NCBI RefSeq assembly: GCF_001613205.1
Contig: NZ_BDBX01000035.1
Span: 62,001-126,000 of the forward strand
Direction of reading: 5' to 3'
Length of the DNA stretch: 64,000 nt
Origin: Nocardia sienata NBRC 100364
GTDB lineage: Bacteria > Actinomycetota > Actinomycetes > Mycobacteriales > Mycobacteriaceae
Shown: positions 42,201-54,200 of the stretch, one piece after another
How the letters are laid out: each line of letters opens with the position of its first letter
Position numbering within the stretch: the stretch's first letter is position 1
Made by a program: the position numbers and the translations under genes
Notes under the pieces: generated by a model
What the model was told of the DNA's origin: nothing
The model's database searches: none
Seen by the model: only the letters and a program-made list of their open reading frames with translations

Positions 42201-45200
42201 GGATGCAACCGATCCTTGGTTTCCTCGAACTCGAGTTCACCCTTCGTCAGCCACCGGGCGTCGGTTATCCGCCCCTCCCCGACACCCGCGGCGAAACGCA
42301 CCGACGCCTCGATTGTCGCGACGCCGTCATCGGTGAGTCTCGCCGAGCCCGTCGTACGCACATTCAACGCCACCGTTTCCGCCGCCGACGGGGACCGCCA
42401 CTGTCCCGGTAGGCCGTCGTCACCGACGGGTTCCTTGACCACCAGGAACCGCTCGACACCCGTTGCGTCGACATGTCTGACCAGCACACTCCGGGCGTCG
42501 AGCCCACCGACGTTCTCGGCCGCGGCGGCCCCGTGCGGAAAGGTCACCCCCAAGGAGCTCGGTGGTGTACCGAAAATCTGCGCCAGATTCCGGTCCAATT
42601 GTGCTGTGGCAGCGGCGGTGTCGCTGCCGCCGAGTAGCGGCACGGTGATCTCTGCGAGGCGCTGTGCCGCCCTCATCTCGTCGAGGCATTGCATTCGCCA
42701 GGCAAGGCGTACGAGCCGGTCGGCGTCGACGAGTACCCCCGCCTCGGTCAATCCATCCAGCACGGCCGGTAGTTCCGGCCGCAAGGCCGACGACAACGGT
42801 TGGCCTGTGACATCACTCAGCCGTTGCGCAAGATCGCGGTACTGCCCCCCGAGCCGGTCTCGATAGCGCCGGTACGCCCCCGCGCCCGTATTGTCCGCCG
42901 GTCTGCTGCCGATGCTGTCATTCCCGGCTCCGGTCGGATCTCCCGCATCGGCATGCCCCAGATCCAGCTCTTGGTGGTCACGACCATCGGTGCTCTGGGG
43001 CGTCGCGGCCGGAACGGCGGTGGGCATTTCCTGTCCATGCACCGCGGCCAGTGCGAACTCGCTGAAACTCGGTCCCGCCTCGTCGAATTCGAACCACATC
43101 GTGGTCGTGCCGTCCGAGCGGCGATCGATACCGAAGCGGTGGGCCATGTAGCGGAGCCGCTCCATGACAACGCTTTCGGAGTATTCGATGAGGGGGGTCG
43201 GCGTCACCGGGCCGACGTCGGATACGTCGAAGCGAAGTATTCGAGCCCCCCTGGTTCCCGACTTCGTCGCCGAAACCATCCCGCCATGCCGCGCATGTGT
43301 GTACATCGACACCAAGTTCGAACCGAGAGTCTCGGCGGAACGCGCTTGGTCCGCGTTGGCCCAATCGGCGACGAACTGGCGGATATCCGCGTGAGCGGCG
43401 CCGATGGCGTGCTGCCGGCCGGTCGAGTCCTGATCAGCGGCCGTGGTCAGCTGCAGTTGGTTTGTGCCGACCGGAGCGGTGCGGTCGGTGGGCGAGTGCG
43501 GCCCGCCGGGTTCCTGGTACCCGAGTTTTGTGGGCTGCGCCGGGGAGCGAGGGTCTTTCTGTGCCGCGTAGGTTTCCGGCGTGCCGAGGTGAAGAAGCAC
43601 ATCGGATTCCCACGAGCCGAATCCTCGGTCCGCGCCATACACCTCCGCCAGATCGGTGACGAAGGTTTCGCCCCCGAGGCCGAGGCGGCGTGCGACGTCG
43701 TCGACGACCTCCCGTATATCTGGTCGGCCACCCCACATCGCCACGGTGCGGGTGGCGAATCCCGCGTCGGTCAGTCGTTCCGCCAGTGAAATGCCATAGG
43801 CGCCGGTGACGCGCGACCACATCCGCTGGTGCCTGGTGAGGTGATCCAGGCCGACCAAGATCGCCATTTTCGCGCCCGGCACCCGCATGGTATCGGTGAT
43901 GACCTGCGCCATGTGCGATTCGCGTACGTCACGCAGGGGCGACCCCTCCGGGGAGGATGGTTGTTCCACATCGAATGGAACGATGGTGATCCCGGCGGCG
44001 GCCATGGCCTTGACCGCGTCGGCCCAGTTGCCGAAGCCCGGACCGCATTGGATCTCGGTCAGGTCGACCTGCTCTCCCGCGTTCAGTGCGTCGAAGACCG
44101 GATTCGGAGGTGCTTCGATGCCGTAGTGGGTAACGCCGGCGGCCCGCAATGCAGCCGCCTGCTGCTCGAGGAATTCCCGTCCCGCCGGGTTGGTGTGGGT
44201 CTCGCCGAACAGCACGATCTGTGCGTCGGCGACCAATTGGGCCATATTCGCCGGCTGCCGGGCGAGCATGGTGTGTGCCAGCGATTGGATGAGCGGAGGA
44301 TCCTCGGCGAACTGGTCGGCGAGCGTCGACTCTGCAGCGGCGGTGGACGACGCCTGCGCATCCGTTGTGGTGCCGGGTTGTGCCACGCCGACCGGCCCGC
44401 GAGGATCGGTGGGGATCAGAAGCCGGTCGAGTTCACCGACAGCGGCTACAGCGGCTCGATGGCGTTGTTCGGCGGCTGCGGCCCGCTGTTCCAGCTCGGT
44501 CGATCGGTCTGCGCTACCGGTCGCCTCCCGCATCAGCGAGGATTGCAGGGGTGACGGATCGAGGGCGCGTGGGTCCGGGTCGTAGGGGATGGTGTCGATC
44601 AGCGATCGGTACTGCTGGGAGTAATCCTTCGGTGACGTGTGCTCCAGCACGGTGATCAGCGCATCGAGCCAATCGATCTGTTTCACCAGCGATTCGTACT
44701 GCCGGGCCGCCCGCTCGAATTCGCGTTCGTCGGTGTCGTCGACCTCGTCCACATATTGGCCCGCGTCCCGCATGCGCTCGAACAATGCGGCGTACACCAG
44801 GTGTACCTGACCGACGACCGCGCCGTCGAGACGGGCGAGCATGCGGACGGCTTCTTCGTGGCGGCCGGTGTCGCGGGCCGCGGCCTCCACCGTGGCCGCG
44901 ATCGAGCTGACGGTGGAAAGTGCCGATTGCCAGCGGGCTCCGGCTTCGGCATCGGCGCGGGTGCGCGCCATCGCGGCGGCGGCGTCCTCCATTTCCTTGA
45001 CCGCGTTCGCGAATTCGATCAACTGCCGGGTCCGCTCGGTGGCGGGCGTATTCGCCTGCTCGGCCGCCCGCAGTTCCGCGAGGCGTGTTCGGATATTGGC
45101 GACCGGAATCGCGGCGGCCGACGGACCGTGGTTCGGTGACGGTCGACGTGCCGAGTCCTCCGATGGCCTGCTGCCGATGCGGTCGACACCGCTGTCTGCC

Positions 45201-48200
45201 GGGTTCGCCCGTTCCCGGCTCGTTGCGCCGGAATCCCGGTCGCTCGGTAGTCCGCGGACCGGCGCGTTCGTGCCGTCGAGCGCGGCGCCGGGCTCGTGTG
45301 TCAAGGGAGCGAGAACGCCTGCGGCGCGTTCGAAGTGGGCGAAGAACGCGCGGTCCACCCGGGGAAACGACTCTCGGAAGAATTGCTGCCAGGTTTCGCG
45401 GTCGCGGATTCGGGCAATGGTTTTGCCGCCCAGGGCGGGATCGGTTATGCGGGGGACATTGGTGTCGTGGACGAAGATGACGCCGTCCAGTTGGGTGACA
45501 TAGAAGGCGTGCGCGATTCCGTCGCGCTCGACGACGAAGACCGAGCTGTGCCGCGGATTGCCGGGCTCGAGCAGGCTGTCGATTTCACGGTCCAGGCGCT
45601 CGGCAAGCGTCCTGTCGGCATCGACGAATTCGGCGAGACCGGTGGTGAGGCCGGTGACGAGGTCGTTCCAGCTCTCCGAGTCCTGATGCGGGATGAGCGC
45701 ATCGTCGAGTCCATCGGCCCACGCGGCCCGGATGGTCGACCCGGCGCATGCGACGACGTGATCGGGTACGGCATCGGCCGGCTCGTGTGTGGCGGGGCGC
45801 AGGAATCGGCCCGTTGTGGTGTAGCGGGTGGTAGCGGGCTTGCGTGTCGTGCTGCGGCTGTGCGTGACGGCGACATCACCGGCAGGAGGTGTCGCATGGA
45901 ATTCGACCGAATGCTCGATGGTGTTCTTGCCGTTGGCGAAGATGATGCGGCGGACCGCGACCGTACTCTCGGCGATCACGAGCTGCGTGCCGCGGCCGCC
46001 CTCCCGGTCCACAGCTTGCTCGTCGGCTGTCCACTTCGGCAGTTTCGCGGCGACGCCCGATGCGATGTCATTGGTGACCGTGAGGTGCACCTGGCGGTCA
46101 TCTCCGAGACCTCTGATCGCCAGATCGAGGACTTCCTCCGGGGCCAGACCCGCCGACGAGGCGTTGCTGTACAGGTGCTTCTTCGCGTTGGTGACCAGTT
46201 CGCTCACCGCGCGCATGATGCTGTCGACTAGATCGCCGGAGATGTCCACATCGTATTCCAGCAACCGTGCCTCGACGGCATTGCGAATCCGGCGCACCTC
46301 CCGCTGGTACGGCGGTATCTCTTCGGGCTCGGATTCGCCGAACATCTCCATCAAGCGGTCGAGGTCGATCTCCTCCGAGCTTCGTTCGACCGCCGGCTCG
46401 GCGGCCCGCTCCACCGCAACCGGAGTGCGCCCCAGCCGCCACTCGACCCGCACATAGCTGTGGTCCCCCGTGATGTCGACAAGCTCAACGTGCACCGCGT
46501 CCGCATCCATCTCGGCCCGGAGAGATATCCGCCCCTGCCCCCACCGAATCGACGCACCGACAGCCGTGGCGATCTCCCGCACGTACGCCGGATCCGACCA
46601 ACCCTCCAGCAACTCGACGATCTGCCGTTCCACCAGGTCGGCCTGTGCCTCGTTACCGGCAGTGAGGTCGTCGAACCGCAGGCCTGGATCATCCGTGAGC
46701 GCCGAAGCAAAGAAGTGGTCCTCGGCGGCATCCAGGTCGATCGGGCCGATCCCCAGTTCCCGGCCGAGGAGCCGGAAAGCGCGTCGGCTCGGGGTGCGTT
46801 CCCCGCGTTCGATCTGGCCGATATATTTCTCGGTCAGGCCCGTACGGTCTGCCACATCGGACCGTTGCAGGCGATCGTGATACCTCAGTGCCCTGAACCA
46901 CAGTCCCTGCTCCGCGGAAGTATAGGCGGCCCGGTCGAGATCGAACCTCGCATCCGGGTAGAACCGTCCGGCAGCCCGAGCTGTCACGTCTGCTTCGATA
47001 TTCAGTGCGTCGCACAGCGAAAGGAAGACAACTACTCCGGGGGCTCGTTCACCTGCTTCGATCGAGCGAAGGTGGATGGTGCTGATCCCCGCGGCCTCCG
47101 CCACCTCCTCGGGTGATTTGCCACGGTCGTAACGGAGCGCTCGGAGCCAGAGGCGTTTCTCCTCCGGAGCGTACGCATCCGGGTCGAGGCCGACCCGCAC
47201 ACCCGGGAAGAACCGGTCGGCGGCCGTATCGATGGCTTCGCGCTCGAGGCCCAACGCCTTACACAACGACAGGAAATCAACTACACCGAGGTCACGCTCC
47301 GCCCGTTCGACCGATCGAAGATGTTCGCTGTCGATCCCTGCGGCCTGCGCCAGTTCTTCGCCTGATATGCCATGGTCGTTGCGGTGCGCTCGGAGCCAGA
47401 GTCCGCGTTCACCTGCGGCGTATGCGGTTGGGGCGAGATCGGCTGTCGCTCCCGGGAAGAATCGGTCGGCGGCCGTGTCGATGGCTGCGCGTCCGAGGTT
47501 CAACGCCTTACACAGCGACAGGAACACAGCGGCCCCAGGGACGGTCGCGCCCTTACCGATCGAGTTCAGATATTTCGCGCCGATCCCGCCGGCCTCCGCC
47601 AACTCCTCCCACGACATGTCCCGGTCGTGAAGCATCGCCGAGAGCCAACGCCCCGGCGCGTCGAGGGGGTATGCGGTCGGTGCCAGATCGAAGTCGGCGT
47701 CCGGGTAGAAATTATGTGCAGCATCCACGAGTTCGGATCTCGGCACACCCAGCGCCCGGCCGATCTTCACGAAGAGTCCGGGCCGCGGACGCGTGCTTCC
47801 CTGCTCGATCCGGCTCATGGTGCTGCGATTGACTCCCACAGCTCTGGCCAGGTCGGCCGCGGTCATAGTCCTGCCGTCACGCCGGCCTTTGTCGTCACGT
47901 CGCGCAGTGATCCACGCGCCCCGCGCACGGTTCAACGCATTCGCGGTATTCGGTGACGACGGATCGGCCGAGCTCTCCGACGGCCGACTGCCGATGCTGT
48001 CCGGTGTGGATGTGCGTGCCCGGCTGGCCAACCGCTCCGCTCGTTTCGGATGCCAGTAATAGCCGAGCTCCGCGGCCGCCGCGAGAACTCTGCGGCCGCG
48101 CGGGGTATCCGCGCCGATCCGGCCGCGAAGTACGGCGCTCACCACCGGTTTGTGCAGGCCGGTACGTTCCGCGATGGCTGCTTGTGTCGGTTGCGCAGCA

Positions 48201-51200
48201 AACTGTCCGGGGACAAAACGATCGCCTGCGAATCGACCCGGAGTGAATCTGGTCGCGATGAAATACGGGTCGATGGCCTGTTGCAGTGCTGGTGCGAGCG
48301 GTTCCCCGTGGGGCGTGTAGCCCAGCCATTGCGCCGCGGCGAGAACTCGTTGCTCCTCCTCCGAATATGTGGGGTCGGTACGGCTGAGGGTGACGTTGAC
48401 CGTATCCCGATGAACTCCGGCAATTTTCGCGACGTCGGCCTGAGTGGCCGGTTTGGCCAATTCTCGACTGGTGCACTCGAGGAACAGTTCCGCCGATCGT
48501 GCGACATGGCGGTGGGGTGGGTGGTTCGAGTCGAATCGCTGGAGGTAGGCGGTCACCTTCTCCCGCGTCAGATCCGCTGGATGCACGTCCATTGCACTGG
48601 CCAGGATGGTGCGGAGCGCATGCACATACTCGACGTCGACCTCGCGGCGGATATGCCGCCAGTAGCCGATACGCTCGGCGGCTTCGTGGACCCGGAGCGC
48701 GACCTCCGAGTCTGCCCGGATCTCTCCCCGGAATACCTCGCTCACCGTCGACGCCGCCACGCCCGCTGCCTCGGCCACCGCACGCTGGCTGGGTTGTGTC
48801 GCGAACCTCGACGGTGTGAATCGGCCCGCGGAGTAGTTGCCGGGGACGAATCTGCGGGCGAAGAACATCGGGTCGACCGCGTACAGCAGTGCGGTCGCAA
48901 CCGGATAGCCCAGCCACAGTGCTGCAGCCAGGAGACGTTGTTCTTCCTCCGTATACGCAGGTTCGTCCTGGTCGAGGAGCATGGCTGTCCCCCGGTCCAC
49001 TCCGGCCAGCCGGGCCACGTCCGACCGCGACGGCGTCGCGCTTGCCTCCGACTCGCCGAGTTCGAGGAACAGTTCTGCCAGCTCGACAAATCGGACGAGG
49101 TTCGGTTCTGTCGCCATTTCGCCGGCCAGTCGCAGCTCGGTCAGCGGATCTTCCGCGGACGGTATCGCGATCCGATCGTCCTCCCGCAGCGTGAGCAGGC
49201 TCTGTAGTCGAGCCATGACGGCCTCGGCCGGGCCCTGCTCCACGCATCGGCCGATCCACCGCATCAACGCTGTCGGATTCCCGTCGGCAAGAAGTCGCTG
49301 CCAGCCGCGCCCGTCGAGGAGTTCGAGTGCGGCCTGCGCGGTGCGGACCGCGGTCCGCAGTGAGTCCTGTTGTAGGGCATCCGGGTCGATTCCCAGGATT
49401 TCGGACAGCCGGGTGCGCAGGATCTGCACCTGCAGTACATCGAGCGGCCGATCGGGACGGACTGGGTCGGCGTTGTCGGTGACCGATTCGTCCGGCGCAG
49501 CGGTGCCCGCGGCAGGCTGTGATTCGAGCGCCCGGGTGGCGTCCCACCACCAGTAGCCGAGTTGGGCGGCGGCAGCGTGGACCTTGCGTCCCCGCGCGCT
49601 GTCCGCCGGAATCCGTCCGTTGAGAACCCGGGTGACAGCCGCCCGATCGACACCGGACAGCTCACTGATCTGTGCCTGCGTCGGCTGAGGTGTGAAACGT
49701 GCCGAAACGTTTCCGCCTGCCCGGTATGTCGGGGGCGTGAACCGCTGTGCGACGAACTCGGGGTCGATGGCATCCCGCAGCGCGGCCGGAAGCGGCACAT
49801 CCAGCCACTGGGCGGCAACAAGGACTCGCTGTTCCTCTTCCGTATGGGTGGGTTCCTCACGAGCCAGAACCTTGTTCACGGTTCGGCGGTTCACACCGGC
49901 GAGCCGTGCAATATCCTGGTGCGTCAACTGCTGATCCAGCTCCCACCCCGCGAGATCCAGAAAACGATCGGCGAGCTCGGTCAGCCGCACGGTGTCCGGT
50001 TCGGCAGCTGCCATTGCCCGTCTACGCAACCCCGCCAGGACCGTCGCACGATCCACAGCGCTCGGCTCCAGACCGAGTATCCTGGCCAGTTCGACACGTA
50101 GGGTATGGATCTGGACGAAGTCCGCCGTGTGGGCGCGTGCGTGCCAGAACCCGAGCCGGTCTGCCGCTTCGAGAACCCTTCGTCCGCGATCGGAGTCCGC
50201 ATCGATCTCGCCCGCGAAGACTGCGCTGACCGTCTTGGTGTCGACCCCGGCCATGCGAGCCACCCGCGCGGTAGAGGGTTGCACCGCAAAGCTTCCGGGA
50301 ATGAAATCGCGACCGTCGAACCGCGGTGGTTTGCACCGCGTCTGGACGAATTCGGGGTCAATGGCTTTGCGGTAGTCCGCCGGTATCGGGTATCCGAGCC
50401 ACTGTGCCGAGATGAGCACACGTTGCTCTTCCTCGGTATGGGCCGGTTTGCCGCGGCGTGCATAGCTGCCGAACACATTCGAGACCGTGGCTTCGTCGAC
50501 GCCGGCCAATCGCGCGACATCGACAGCCCGTGGCCGCCGGTGGGCCTGCGACACGTCGAGGCCGAGGAACAGCTCCGTCAGCGACAACAGGCCCCGGAGT
50601 GCCGTTTCGCCGGTGGCTTCCGCGATCACCCGCAGTACCGACAGCGGATCGCCGGCCTCGAACGGTTGCGTCGCACCCCATCCGGCGGGCTCCAGCAGCT
50701 GAGACAGCTCGTGCTCCAGGGCATCGCTCGCAACGTCGGGGTTATGCGCCATTCGGCGATGGATCCACGCCATGACATCGCCGAACTGCCCTGTTCGTGC
50801 GATTCGGCGCCAGCCCTCGCGGTCCAGAGCGCGCAAGCTTCGTTGCACGACCTCGAGGCGCTCACGGAGTGCGTTTTGCTCCATCGACTTCGGGTCGACG
50901 CCCCAGCCGTCGGACAGGACGGAACGCAGGGTGGCAATGCCTTCGATGCCGAGGTCGGCTCGGAAATCTCTGGCCGACGGAGCCGGATCGACGGATGGCG
51001 TCCCGAGCGGATCGTGGTCGGTAGCCGTGCCTGCACCCGTGAGGCGGGATAGCAGAAAGACGTGGTGTGCCGGGCGACTGTCCTCGTCCCAGAACTGGAG
51101 CAGTCGCTCGCTGTCGGTGGTACCGAAGAACAGGTCGAGCGCCGCGACCAGCGCGGACAGGTCCGACACGGTGGACAACTCGGCCAATCGGCGGAGCTCG

Positions 51201-54200
51201 CTGGTGGAGTGTCCCGTCCCGCTGTCCGAAACCGCCTGCAAATGCGAAATACTCAGCAGCTGCCGCAGCTCGGCGTCCAGGCGTTCACCCGTGCTGAAAA
51301 GCTGATCCCGGAGGTCCGTCGGCACTGAACCGTCGTTTATGGTTCGAGCTGTCGCGGCTTGAATATCGTTGTCCAGCTGGACGCGCTGCCCGATCCAGAG
51401 CCCGAGACGGGAGGCAGCTCCCGAACGAACAGCTGTCGCGAGCGCGTCCGGACTCATCGCCCGTAGCTGTGCCTGGACGATATCGAGCGCCTGGCGCACT
51501 GATCCGATACGGATCACGCTGGGATCGACGGCAAGCAGTGTGGCGAGGTTCGCCCGGGCATCATCATAGGTGACTCGCAGCTCCTCCATAATCGCAGGAG
51601 TTTCCGAAACCCACCCGGCCGGGCTCGGACCGAGCCGCGCGGCGATCGCGTCGCGGGTATTCGCCGCCGAGGTGGCCGCGCGGTGACGCGTGTCATCACG
51701 GTTCAGTTCGACCAGCAGCCGCGATGTGGCTTTGATCAGTACCTGTGCCGTCTCCCGGTGGGAGCGCAGGCTCAAAATCTGTGTCATCTCGGTCGGGCGG
51801 GCGCCTCCGAAGAACGCCTTTTCACAGTAGATACGCTCCTGGTGCGGAAGCGCCGCGATTGCCCGGATCAACGCCCCGAGGTCGCCGTTCATCGCAGCGG
51901 CTACTTGGTCCGGCACTCGCCCGCGGACGGCCTCCAAGAGCTCTGTGTACCGTAGCGAACCCGGAAGCGGGAGTTCATAGCCGACGTCGAATATCGGGCC
52001 GCGGGCGAGATATTCGGTCAACTGGCGCGGTACGTGCTGCCGCAGCACGCCGCGGACATTCCCCATCGACTCCCAGACCTCAGGGAGTGCCAGACCCTTC
52101 AGGTAGGCAAGCTCGGCATATTGCCGGGAGGCCTCGGGCAGCCCAGCGACCGCCTCGAGTAGTGCAGTCAGATCGCCATCCGCGGCCGACCACACCTCGG
52201 CGGGAAGGCGCCACTGCACCGCTCGGGACAACCGGGTGTACTCATCGGATCCGGCAGGCGGAAGCCTATCGGCATCGGGGTGTAGCTCGATCGGGTCTGC
52301 CATCCGGGTTGCCAGCATTCGGGGGACGTCGCGGCGCAGCGCCCGAACGGCGACCCGGTCGACCTCGAGTTCGGTCGCAACCCGCCCGAAAGGGAGGTTG
52401 TTCAGGTAGAACAGCTGCGCGAAGTGTCGCTGCTGCTCGGTCGGGAGTTGAGCGATCGCGTAGAGCAGCGCCTCGAGATCGCCGGTCATCACCTCTCTCA
52501 GTTCCGGGGGCATCTGCTGCTGTACTGCTTCGCGCAGTTGCGCGTACTGAGCCGAATCCGGCGACGGCAGGCCATCGAGCCCGAGCCATTCGTAGGCGAT
52601 TTCGTCGACCAGGTCGGCGACGGTGAAGTCTTCGTCATCCGCGAGGTCGTTCGGCTCGTAGTCATGGCCGAACTCCGGACCGTCGTGGGGGCGGCTGCCT
52701 ACCAGCCGGTATTCGTCACGGCGCGGATTGTTCGATACATCCCCAGCGGCACCCGATCGAACCGGTATCGCCTCTGCCGGGCCCGGTCGTCCAACGGGTA
52801 TCGCATTGGTTTCATCCTGCATGGCCGACGGAACGTCGACTTGCTGGTTTTGTGGCGGAGTCTCGGCGTCGGAGACTTCTGTGCCGGAGCGGGGGACGGG
52901 GTTGCCGTCCCGGTCGAATTCGATGGTTTCGAACCGCCGCTTGTCCGGGGGAATCTTGAAGAATACTTCCTGTTCGCGGCGCCATTCATCGAATCCGACG
53001 GCCTTGTTCAGCAACGTGCGGCGGTTGCGTAGATCGCGTGGACCGTAGTCGTTGTCGGTGTTGCGGTCGCGTGATGCGGCCAGGTCGACGACGACCAGGT
53101 TGGGTTTGTCGACCGAGGTGCTGTCGTTGACCAGCAGCACCATATGGTCGTCGGCCTCGGTGCTGGTGCCGTTGGCTCGGGTGTCTTTCCATTTGTAGAC
53201 CAGGACGGTGATTCCACCGGGCCGTGTTTTCAGCGATTCGGCGACCTGGTCCAGCGATCCGGCCTGCTGCAGTTCGGCGCCGAATATGTCGCGCACATCG
53301 TCGTGGCCGTATCCTTTGGTCCTGGTCCGAGGCACCTGGAAGCGGTCGGCGTTGTCGGGACACAACACTCGCATTCCGGTCACGGCATTGTTGACACAAC
53401 TGTTGGGACTGCGCCGATGGAACTGCACAACCAAATCGAACAGCGCCGAAAGTGCCAAATAGCGTGACGCGGCAGCAACGATATCGTCGGCTGTCCCGTG
53501 ATCGACGTCGCTGTCCTGCGTGTCGGACTTCTGAGCAGCGGCATCCCGGGATGTCGCATCCTGGAGGCCGTCACCCGCTGGCTCGGAATGTGCGGTAGCC
53601 GCGGCAGTATCGGCGCGCGCAGCCGATTCTGCGGTGTTCGCGGCGGGCAGGTGATCGCCTACCGCTTCACCGAGGATGTCGCGGGCGATACCGGGATTGA
53701 TGCCGGCGGCGGGATAACCCAGCGCTGCGGCGAGCGCGTCCCTCGCCTCGGTGACTTCGGGATCGAGCATGCGCATACCTTCGGCGCCGTCGATATCCGA
53801 GAGCTGTTTACCGAGTTGTTCGGCGAGCTCCCCCCTTAACCGGCCTATATGGATCAATGCGTCTTCGTTGCCGAGAGTTTCTCTGTCCCGCGCCGCCGCG
53901 GGAGCGGTCTCGTCGACATGTTGTTTCAGTGCCTCGGCCGCTGCCGGCGCGATACCGGCCTGGTGCAGCAACTCGCGCATCGGGTCGTCGACACCGGCGC
54001 GTTCGAGTGCGGTGATCTGATTCGCGACCTCGGGAGCCGGGATACCCAGCAGCCCGGCCAGGCGCGCGGCCCGGTCTGCCGGCCCGTCAGGGCGGGTGAA
54101 ATCGCGGTCGTTGTCGTACTGCCCGGTGTCGGCCTCGGCGAGGGTGACCAAGCGCATGTTGGGGTCGGTGTAGTGGACGTGGTGCCGGACGAAATCCGCG

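Noticed and set aside
42300..42560. Nudix hydrolase domain at giant residues ~5180-5260
   Set aside because: The strand pattern (VERFLVVKEP, then a late ARWLTKGELEF) is suggestive, but the GxxxxxExxxxxREUxEExGU box is absent, so no activity can be claimed.
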